NCBI GenBank assembly: GCA_029939615.1
Contig: JAOZSP010000106.1
Span: forward strand, 1 to 6,061
Reading direction: 5' to 3'
DNA length: 6,061 nt
From: Candidatus Izemoplasma sp.
GTDB lineage: Bacteria > Bacillota_I > Bacilli_A > Izemoplasmatales > Izemoplasmataceae
The notes under the pieces are model-generated. The model worked only from the letters and a program-made list of their open reading frames with translations. It did no database searches and was not told the DNA's origin. The position numbers were made by a program, and so were the translations under genes. This document shows positions 1 through 5,252 of this stretch, piece after piece. Position 1 is the stretch's first letter. Each line of letters starts with the position of its first letter.

Positions 1-1
1 A

Positions 2-724
2 AATGATGCAATAGTAAGCAGTGGAGCAACACAAGCCTTAATTGCTGGTGCTCATATTTTAGTAGGACGTATGAAATTAATGAAAAGAACTGCAATTGCA
101 CCTTTGATTCCGACAATTAATAAAGGGAGTACAATATTATTAGATACAGGTGGAAACCTTGAAATCAAACCAGAATATATGGTTCAACAAGCGTATTTTG
201 CTCATGTATATGCACAAGAAATATTAGGAGTAAAAGAACCTAAAATTGGATTGTTAAATATCGGGACAGAACCTGGTAAGGGTCGACAACTAGAAAAAGA
301 AGTTTTTGAGTTGTTTAGCAATGATACGACACTAAATTTTGTTGGAAATGTTGAAACAAAAGAAATATTAGATCCTCCATGTGATATTTTAATAAGTGAT
401 GGTTTCACAGCCAACATGGTAATGAAAACAATTGCGGGTACAGCTAAAGGTATGGGTCAAATCTTAAAACAAGAACTAAAAAAAGGGATATTAGGAAAAA
501 TCGGATTGCTTTTTTTAATTAGAAATCTTAAAAGCTTTAAAAATAGACTTGCCCCAGAAAAAATTGGTGGTGCAATGATTTACGGATTAAGAGGTGTCGT
601 AGTAAAAGCACAAGGATCATCAAAAAGTGTTGCGTTCTCTAATGGAATTCGGCAAACTGCTTCAATTGTAAGAAATAATGTCCTTCCTAAAGTTCAAAAA
701 GTTATTGAAAGTGAGATGGAATAA
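2..724 (+). CDS. plsX: Phosphate acyltransferase PlsX (5' partial)
   Basis: PlsX makes acyl-phosphate from acyl-ACP (and can run in reverse) as the donor for PlsY in phosphatidic acid synthesis; it is a peripheral membrane enzyme. The reading frame is open from base 2, so the gene enters from outside the window. The ATG at base 71 is internal, because the 23 codons before it (NDAIVSSGATQALIAGAHIL, then VGR) match the family core. About 240 residues are visible against roughly 330 for the whole protein, so the N-terminal quarter is missing. Recognisable blocks follow in order: the IAPLIPTI stretch, LLDTGGN, KIGLLNIGTEPGKG, LNFVGNVE, ISDGFTAN, GGAMIYGLRG and KAQGSS. Several normally invariant positions differ (see findings). 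The stop TAA directly precedes rnc. In B. subtilis and S. aureus, fabD, fabG and acpP lie between these two genes; here they do not. The family call is firm; full activity is not proven. Confidence 0.95.
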   Translation, partial: NDAIVSSGATQALIAGAHILVGRMKLMKRTAIAPLIPTINKGSTILLDTGGNLEIKPEYMVQQAYFAHVYAQEILGVKEPKIGLLNIGTEPGKGRQLEKEVFELFSNDTTLNFVGNVETKEILDPPCDILISDGFTANMVMKTIAGTAKGMGQILKQELKKGILGKIGLLFLIRNLKSFKNRLAPEKIGGAMIYGLRGVVVKAQGSSKSVAFSNGIRQTASIVRNNVLPKVQKVIESEME

Positions 725-1405
725 TTGAAGGAATTAGAAAAATATTTTGATCTAAATTTTTCCAATCAAGATTTATTAAAAAAAGCATTAATCCATTCAA
801 GTTATGCTAATGAACATAATTGTGAAAGCAATGAAAGATTAGAGTTTATAGGAGACGCTGTCTTAGACTTGCTAATGGGTAATTATTTATATGAAAAATA
901 TCCGCAATTTGACGAAGGTAATCTTACGAAACAACGAGCGAAAAATGTTTGTGAAAGTGCTCTTGTTGAATACGCCAAAAAGTGCCAGTTAAATAAATAT
1001 TTGTTGCTTGGAAAAGGTGAAGAAAAAAGTGGTGGTCGAAATCGAGTAGCATTACAAGCCGATGCTTTTGAAGCACTTATAGGAGCCGTTTATATGGATA
1101 AAGGATTAAATGAATGCTATAAGATATTTGATAAGATTGTAATCCCTCTTGTAGAAGAGGAAAGAGAAGATAACTTTGTTGACTACAAGTCCTATTTACA
1201 AGAACTTGTTCAGTCTGATAAAAGGAGTCTAGAATACCGTATAGTAAATGAAATTGGCCCTTCTCATAATAAGACATTTGTAACAAGAGTTTATATGGAC
1301 CAAATATTAATGGGTGAAGGTTCAGGGAAGACTAAAAAAGAAGCAGAACAAAATGCTGCTGAGATGGCTTTAAAAAAACTAGCAATTAGGTCAATGAAAT
1401 TCTAA
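725..1405 (+). CDS. rnc: Ribonuclease III
   Basis: This double-strand-specific endoribonuclease processes rRNA precursors and regulates mRNAs in the cytoplasm. The 226-residue length is normal. The N-terminal nuclease domain (about 1-145) has the signature NERLEFIGDAVLDL. By alignment with E. coli RNase III, the Mg-binding acidic residues are E37, E40, D44, D113 and E116 (ADAFEALIG). The dsRNA-binding domain covers about 153-222 and ends in the KKEAEQNAAEMALKKL helix. The start is TTG at 725. It is the first codon after an in-frame TAA (the plsX stop), and the next in-frame start codon lies beyond the catalytic motif, so no other usual start is possible. The upstream ribosome-binding sequence (GAGATGG, 713-719) is weak and lies inside plsX, which suggests translational coupling. 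The gene ends in a terminator instead of continuing into smc, its usual neighbour in many Bacilli. Confidence 0.96.
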   Translation: MKELEKYFDLNFSNQDLLKKALIHSSYANEHNCESNERLEFIGDAVLDLLMGNYLYEKYPQFDEGNLTKQRAKNVCESALVEYAKKCQLNKYLLLGKGEEKSGGRNRVALQADAFEALIGAVYMDKGLNECYKIFDKIVIPLVEEEREDNFVDYKSYLQELVQSDKRSLEYRIVNEIGPSHNKTFVTRVYMDQILMGEGSGKTKKEAEQNAAEMALKKLAIRSMKF

Positions 1406-1435
1406 AAAGATTATTGAAAAATAGTCTTTTTTTTT
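1404..1435 (+). terminator. Intrinsic terminator after rnc
   Basis: A 12-bp stem (1404-1415 with 1420-1431, one T·G wobble) closes a GAAA tetraloop at 1416-1419. The descending arm runs into a T tract ending at 1435. It begins within the rnc stop codon and separates plsX-rnc from the dnaD promoter. The lower stem is all A-T, with a single G-C pair in the stem. Confidence 0.85.
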
Positions 1436-1444
1436 GCAGTCTTA

Positions 1445-1472
1445 TGATATAATAAAATTCCAAGTGAGGTGA
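1445..1472 (+). promoter_or_regulatory. Extended -10 promoter and ribosome-binding site of dnaD
   Basis: A perfect TATAAT lies at 1448-1453, preceded by TG at 1445-1446 with one base between: the extended -10 form of the housekeeping sigma factor. No good -35 box is seen at the usual distance (only T-rich sequence from the terminator tail), which fits extended -10 promoters. Transcription would start near 1460, giving a leader of about 17 bases. GAGGTGA at 1466-1472 is a strong Shine-Dalgarno sequence four bases before the dnaD ATG. Confidence 0.7.
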
Positions 1473-1476
1473 AAAA

Positions 1477-2115
1477 ATGGATATTGAAAACATGAAATCT
1501 TTAATACGCAAAAACATTGTAGATTTTTCAGAACTAGTACTAAATAATTACTATAAAATTGGTCTAGATGAAACGGATGCAATAATAATTATCAAACTGA
1601 ATTACTTGCTAAATCGTAATATTACATTTATTCATCCGAAGAAAATTTCTAAAATGTTATCCATTTCACCGGCTACCACTTCAAAACGACTAAATCATTT
1701 AATTGAAAATGGTTATTTAAATATTGAATTGATAATGAATGGTAACGGAAAAGAAACAGAAAGTTTTAATTTAGATGCTGTTATCGAAAAAATACTAAAA
1801 GCAGATTTCGAAGAGAAAATTATGGATACAAGTGATAATAATAAGAATATTGAAACTCGTTTAGTCAGCTTGTTTGAAACAGAATTTCGCAAGCCTTTAA
1901 GTGTTTTAGATATACAAACAATCACTAAATGGCTTAACGAAGATAAATATATTTATGAAGAAATAAAAAGTGCTCTTTTTGAAGCGTCAAAAGCTCGAAA
2001 ATTGTCCATTAAATATGTTGATCGCATTTTATTAAATAAAGATAGTGAAGAGCCACAAAAAAAATATAATCAAACAACCTTAATTAAGGATTTAAAAAAA
2101 ATATGGACAGAGTAG
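1477..2115 (+). CDS. dnaD: DnaD-type primosomal replication protein
   Basis: DnaD helps DnaB and DnaI load the replicative helicase at oriC and at restarted forks in Bacillota. The 212-residue product is slightly shorter than B. subtilis DnaD (about 230). Residues about 15-105 form the N-terminal winged-helix oligomerisation domain (LVLNNYYKIGLDETDAIIII near its start). After a polar linker rich in Asp, Asn and Glu (about 111-126), residues about 128-190 are the C-terminal DnaB/DnaD-shared domain, with SLFETEFRKPLS and KLSIKYVDRILLNK. The YxxxIxxxW motif of that domain reads Y180-I184-K188, so the tryptophan is missing. A strong ribosome-binding site supports the ATG. The end overlaps nth by 13 bases. 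The dnaD-nth pairing is conserved in Bacilli and strengthens the assignment. Confidence 0.9.
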   Translation: MDIENMKSLIRKNIVDFSELVLNNYYKIGLDETDAIIIIKLNYLLNRNITFIHPKKISKMLSISPATTSKRLNHLIENGYLNIELIMNGNGKETESFNLDAVIEKILKADFEEKIMDTSDNNKNIETRLVSLFETEFRKPLSVLDIQTITKWLNEDKYIYEEIKSALFEASKARKLSIKYVDRILLNKDSEEPQKKYNQTTLIKDLKKIWTE

Positions 2116-2726
2116 AGACGATAATTAAGGTTCTTACAGAAATGTATCCAAATGCCGAGTGTGAACTTAATCACACAAATGGATTCGAACTATTAGTTGC
2201 CGTTATGCTTAGTGCTCAAACAACAGATAAATCAGTTAATATTTTAACTGATTCTTTATTTGCCAAGTACAAAAGTCCTGAGGAGTATGCAAAAGCAGAT
2301 ATTATAGAATTACAAAATGATTTAAAAAGAATAGGACTTTACAAAAATAAGGCAAAAAATTTAAAAGCCTTATCAAAGAAGATAGTAACAGAGTTTAATT
2401 CACAAGTGCCTAGTTCACAAGAAAAACTAGAAAGTTTACCGGGTGTCGGTAGGAAAACAGCTAATGTCGTTTTAAGTGTTTGGTATAATGTTCCAAGAAT
2501 TGCTGTTGATACTCATGTTGATAGAGTAAGTAAAAGACTTAAATTGGCGTACAAGAATGATAATGTAAAACAAGTAGAAGAAAAATTAATGAGGAAAATT
2601 CCAAAAAATAAATGGTCTGATATACATCACAAAATGATTTTCTTTGGAAGATACCATTGTAAATCAAGAAAACCAAACTGTGAAAAATGTAGATTAAAGG
2701 AATTATGTCGATATCCGAATATATAA
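2103..2726 (+). CDS. nth: Endonuclease III (DNA glycosylase/AP lyase)
   Basis: Endonuclease III removes oxidised pyrimidines from DNA and cleaves the abasic strand by beta-elimination in base-excision repair. The 207-residue length is typical. The helix-hairpin-helix motif LPGVGRKTANVVLS (about 112-125) contains the catalytic K118. The catalytic aspartate is D136 in AVDTHVDRVSKR, with the same 18-residue spacing as K120/D138 of the E. coli enzyme. A [4Fe-4S] cluster site is intact as C186-x6-C193-x2-C196-x5-C202. The start ATG lies inside the end of dnaD in another frame. AAGGA at 2086-2090 is a plausible ribosome-binding site but 12 bases away, so translation is probably coupled to dnaD. It shares the dnaD promoter and is followed by a palindromic terminator. 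Confidence 0.96.
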   Translation: MDRVETIIKVLTEMYPNAECELNHTNGFELLVAVMLSAQTTDKSVNILTDSLFAKYKSPEEYAKADIIELQNDLKRIGLYKNKAKNLKALSKKIVTEFNSQVPSSQEKLESLPGVGRKTANVVLSVWYNVPRIAVDTHVDRVSKRLKLAYKNDNVKQVEEKLMRKIPKNKWSDIHHKMIFFGRYHCKSRKPNCEKCRLKELCRYPNI

Positions 2727-2728
2727 TA

Positions 2729-2742
2729 TGACATTTTTGTCA
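2729..2742. repeat. Small inverted repeat TGACA-N4-TGTCA
   Basis: Perfect 5-bp arms with a TTTT spacer begin three bases after the nth stop codon. The symmetry could be an operator half-site pair or chance in AT-rich DNA. It lies about 150 bases upstream of the regulator promoter, which is far for direct control. No function is assigned. Confidence 0.3.
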
Positions 2743-2782
2743 AAAACATCGATATCAAACCAAATAAAAGCATCAATAAATC

Positions 2783-2824
2783 TATTAAAACAGCACATTT
2801 TAGCTAAAATGTGCTGTTTTAATA
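2783..2824. terminator. 42-bp perfect palindrome, likely bidirectional terminator after nth
   Basis: Two perfectly complementary 21-base arms meet at an AGCT centre (2802-2805), with the G-C rich part CAGCAC/GTGCTG in mid-stem. In RNA it folds into a long hairpin whose outer arm is AAAA/TTTT, followed by AATA. The position 57 bases after the nth stop suits an intrinsic terminator. The run of T after the stem is short and falls inside the base pairing. The perfect symmetry makes it equally usable on either strand. Confidence 0.65.
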
Positions 2825-2862
2825 TCAAGTTACATAATTTTTTTAATTTTTCAATATCATTT

Positions 2863-2893
2863 TTAACAAATCATCTCTTATATTAGGTAAAAT
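2863..2893 (+). promoter_or_regulatory. Probable promoter of the XRE-type regulator gene
   Basis: TTAACA (2863-2868, five of six matches to the -35 consensus) and TAAAAT (2888-2893, five of six to the -10) are separated by 19 bases, two more than ideal. The start site would be near 2900, giving a leader of about 19 bases before the ATG at 2919. The region upstream (2825-2862) is very T-rich and holds nothing else I can recognise. Confidence 0.45.
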
Positions 2894-2900
2894 AGTATTA

Positions 2901-2906
2901 GAGAGG
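2901..2906 (+). promoter_or_regulatory. Ribosome-binding site deciding the regulator start
   Basis: GAGAGG is the only Shine-Dalgarno-like run here. It abuts the in-frame TTG at 2907 with no spacer and leaves three bases to the GTG at 2910, so both are poor starts. The ATG at 2919 is 12 bases away: long, but workable. Confidence 0.5.
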
Positions 2907-2918
2907 TTGGTGTTCTTA

Positions 2919-4184
2919 ATGAGTATAATTAGCTTGAAGAATCGCATCAATAAGAGAGTAGAACTAGAAAGGTACAAAAGAGATTTTACAGACATTGGTA
3001 GTTTTATAAAAGAAAAGAGGAAAGAACTCAGAGTTACACAAGATGAGATATCAAATGGTATTTGTAGTATTAGTTATCTATCAAAAATTGAGAATAATCA
3101 AATAATTCCTAACGATTTTTATGTTAAAGAAATAATGGAAAAATTAGATGTTGATCAGGCTGTTTATTCTCGTAGTTTAAGAGAAAAAGAATATTTGGAG
3201 AAAGTGATTTCAGCATATTTTTACATGGAAGATAATGTTCAAAAAGAAGTGTATGAAGAAATAAAAGATATAGAACATAACTTAGTAATAAATCTTTGCA
3301 AACTGGGTTATACTGTATATTTTGGTCTTGAAGATGAGAATCAGTATGTAATGATGTTACAACATTTAGTAAATAATATGTCTGACTACGAAGTAAAAGT
3401 ATATCTCTTTTTTGCATCGATTTTCTTCATAGCTAATGAAAAATATAAAACAGCATTAGAATTAATATTGCTAAATCAAAAACTACCAAATAATAATGAG
3501 TTACTTGATGGTATGTTTTATGAGATTTCTTATCATGTAAAACAGAGATTGCTTGTTAAAAATTGCTCAACTGAAGATTATTATTGTGCTATGAACATAT
3601 ATAATAAACATCATAATGTAAAAAAAATTATCTATCTAGCTTTAAGAAAAGCGAGAAACATAGCTGTTGAGAATCCTAAGCAAGCCCTTAAAATTTTAAA
3701 GACGATAAAAGTAAAAGGAATGTCTTTGAAAATTATAGACCTATATTTTCATACAAAAGCAGAGGTTTTATACAATTTAAAACGATACAATGAATCAACA
3801 TTAGCATTAAAAAAAATGTCTGATGAATCAGAATACTACTTACGGAAAATGACGTTATTACTTAGAAATTGTCTAGTAGCAAAAGATTATGATATGATAG
3901 ATAATATTAAACATTTAGTAAGTAAATATAAACCAACAAAAAGAGAAATGAAGAGTAAAGTCTTTTATCACTACTTATTACAAACAAATGAATCAGAAAG
4001 AAAAGAATATTTACGAGATATAGCAATTCCCTTTTCTATTAGAATAGAAGACTATGATACTTTAGAAGAATATACTGATTATGTAATGAAAATATGTATT
4101 GATAATTCAAGATACAAGGAAGCAACACAGTATTACAAAAAATATCAAAAAGAGATTAGTAAAGTAAAAAAAATTATGTATTAA
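2919..4184 (+). CDS. XRE-family regulator with TPR-like C-terminal region (RRNPP/Rgg-like architecture)
   Basis: This is a 421-residue putative DNA-binding regulator of unknown targets. Residues about 27-78 form a helix-turn-helix domain, GSFIKEKRKELRVTQDEIS followed by a GICSISYLSKIENN segment (recognition helix and conserved IEN). From about 95 to the end the protein is almost wholly helical in character, rich in Lys, Tyr, Glu and Leu, with repeat-like segments such as ALKILKTIKVKGMSLKIIDL and AEVLYNLKRYNESTLALKKM that look like degenerate TPRs. HTH plus a long helical-repeat domain is the layout of PlcR, Rgg and similar peptide-sensing regulators, where short peptides bind the repeats; this is an inference from architecture. 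There is no signal peptide or membrane segment. No convincing peptide gene is found on either side. The start was chosen at ATG 2919; TTG 2907 and GTG 2910 are alternatives. It is single-gene, with its own promoter and terminator. Confidence 0.8.
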   Translation: MSIISLKNRINKRVELERYKRDFTDIGSFIKEKRKELRVTQDEISNGICSISYLSKIENNQIIPNDFYVKEIMEKLDVDQAVYSRSLREKEYLEKVISAYFYMEDNVQKEVYEEIKDIEHNLVINLCKLGYTVYFGLEDENQYVMMLQHLVNNMSDYEVKVYLFFASIFFIANEKYKTALELILLNQKLPNNNELLDGMFYEISYHVKQRLLVKNCSTEDYYCAMNIYNKHHNVKKIIYLALRKARNIAVENPKQALKILKTIKVKGMSLKIIDLYFHTKAEVLYNLKRYNESTLALKKMSDESEYYLRKMTLLLRNCLVAKDYDMIDNIKHLVSKYKPTKREMKSKVFYHYLLQTNESERKEYLRDIAIPFSIRIEDYDTLEEYTDYVMKICIDNSRYKEATQYYKKYQKEISKVKKIMY

Positions 4185-4209
4185 AAAAATACCTCAGCGA
4201 GGTATTTTT
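4185..4209. terminator. Bidirectional terminator between convergent genes
   Basis: An 11-bp perfect stem (4185-4195 with 4199-4209), AAAAATACCTC pairing with GAGGTATTTTT, closes an AGC loop. It begins one base after the regulator stop codon and reaches into the mrp stop codon (4208-4210). On the minus strand the hairpin is followed by a run of seven T (complement of 4183-4189), so it should stop mrp transcripts well; on the plus strand the T run is five. Confidence 0.85.
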
Positions 4210-5206
4210 AGTATTCTTTTAATATTTTATTTGCAAGACCTAGATAATCAATTCCAATTTCTTCATGTGGAGTAAAGATACTAACATGATTTTTTGGTTG
4301 TCCAATAGGAATTGTAGATATAACTTTAGTTTTTAATTTATCAGCAACGATTTTACCGCCACCTTCTCCAAAGATATTAATTCTTTCACCTTTATGATCT
4401 AAATAACTCATATTTTCAACTACACCTAAAAGTTCATGTTCAAGTTGTTCCGCTGCGAATCCTGCTTTAACGGCAATATGAGATGCACTTTTATGAGGAG
4501 TAGTAACAATTATCATTTTACATGATGGAATTAGTTTTTGAATATCTAAAGCCACATCACCAGTACCTGGTGGAAGATCGACTAAAATATATTCAATATC
4601 TTTATCCCAAATAACATCATAGAAGAAATGGTTAAGCATTTTTCCAAGCATAGGACCACGCCACATTAGTGGTTTATCAGGAGCTAAGAAAAACTCTGTA
4701 GAAATCAATTCAATCCCATCTTTGTTGTAAGGAATGATTTTTTCGTCTTTTGTTCCTTTTGGAGGAGTAATCGGCATATCAATAATTGTAGGTATACTAC
4801 TACCATAAATATCTGCGTCAATAATTCCAACTTTTTTTCCTAAATGTTTTAAGGCATAAGCTAAGTTAGCAGTAACGGTAGATTTACCTACTCCACCTTT
4901 TCCTGAAGCTACACCAATATATTTTACTTCTCGAGATAAGATGCTTGTATCTCTTTTGTTTAACTGAAAATCTGTTTTGATTCCTGTGAAACCTAAGTCT
5001 AATTTGATTAGCTTAGCTAATTCTCTTGTAACAGTTTTCTTGAAATCATCTTCTAATTTATCTAGACCAATAATAACAGTTACAGTGTTTCTTATAATGT
5101 CGACTTCTAAATGTTTAATACCATTGGTTTCACCAAAGGTTTTACCACATGAAGGATCAACTAATTTGTTAACTTGCTCTTTTACTTGTTCTTTTGTATA
5201 TACCAT
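4208..5206 (-). CDS. mrp: Mrp/NBP35-family P-loop ATPase (SalA/ApbC-like)
   Basis: This is a cytoplasmic ATPase of the Mrp/ApbC group, linked to iron-sulfur cluster carriage in many bacteria; the B. subtilis relative SalA acts in regulation. The 332-residue protein has an N-terminal MIP18/DUF59-type domain (about 1-80, with VDPSCGKTFGETNGI at 16-30). The nucleotide-binding domain has the deviant Walker A GKGGVGKS (102-109), the switch I motif IIDADIYG (D130, D132), WRGPMLGKMLNHFF (182-195) and the Walker B/switch II motif ILVDLPPGTGD (D210, D217). The CxxC motif that binds the cluster in ApbC, expected just after VVENMSY (262-268), is absent: the sequence reads LDHKGERINIFGEGGG. From memory, SalA-type proteins also lack it. 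The ATG has a good ribosome-binding site, GGGTGAT, five bases upstream. It lies 42 bases downstream of tmcAL on the same strand. Confidence 0.92.
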   Translation of the reverse strand: MVYTKEQVKEQVNKLVDPSCGKTFGETNGIKHLEVDIIRNTVTVIIGLDKLEDDFKKTVTRELAKLIKLDLGFTGIKTDFQLNKRDTSILSREVKYIGVASGKGGVGKSTVTANLAYALKHLGKKVGIIDADIYGSSIPTIIDMPITPPKGTKDEKIIPYNKDGIELISTEFFLAPDKPLMWRGPMLGKMLNHFFYDVIWDKDIEYILVDLPPGTGDVALDIQKLIPSCKMIIVTTPHKSASHIAVKAGFAAEQLEHELLGVVENMSYLDHKGERINIFGEGGGKIVADKLKTKVISTIPIGQPKNHVSIFTPHEEIGIDYLGLANKILKEY

Positions 5207-5224
5207 AATTTATCACCCATCAAT

Positions 5225-5252
5225 ATTATAATCTTTTTAATTAATAAATCAA
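5225..5252 (-). promoter_or_regulatory. Possible internal promoter upstream of mrp
   Basis: On the minus strand, TTGATT (5252-5247) and a perfect TATAAT (5230-5225) are spaced by 16 bases. The -35 element overlaps the tmcAL stop codon. The predicted start near 5218 falls at the edge of the mrp ribosome-binding site and would leave a leader of only about 12 bases, so this could be chance in AT-rich DNA. No terminator separates tmcAL and mrp, so cotranscription from upstream is also likely. Confidence 0.35.

Noticed and set aside
71..73. ATG at 71 as the start of plsX
   Set aside because: Conserved PlsX sequence lies in frame upstream of it, back to base 2.
202..417. Minus-strand open frame inside plsX (similar ones at 1077-1286 in rnc and 1713-1925 in dnaD)
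   Set aside because: Each lies antisense within a conserved gene and has no recognisable domain.
2709..2756. Two copies of TCGATATC (2709-2716 and 2749-2756) as a direct repeat or operator
   Set aside because: Only eight bases long, one copy inside nth coding sequence, and no further copies near a promoter.
2728..2886. A 52-codon plus-strand reading frame filling the nth-regulator gap, starting ATG at 2728
   Set aside because: It has no ribosome-binding site, starts one base after the nth stop, reads straight through the 42-bp palindrome and into the promoter region, and shows no secreted-peptide pattern.
3124..3417. 97-codon open frame on the minus strand inside the regulator gene
   Set aside because: It is antisense to a well-supported gene, with no family resemblance; AT-rich coding DNA commonly yields such shadow frames.
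4977..5231. Plus-strand 84-codon frame over the start of mrp
   Set aside because: It is antisense to the conserved MIP18-like domain of mrp, and its C-terminus runs into the mrp leader; no independent support.
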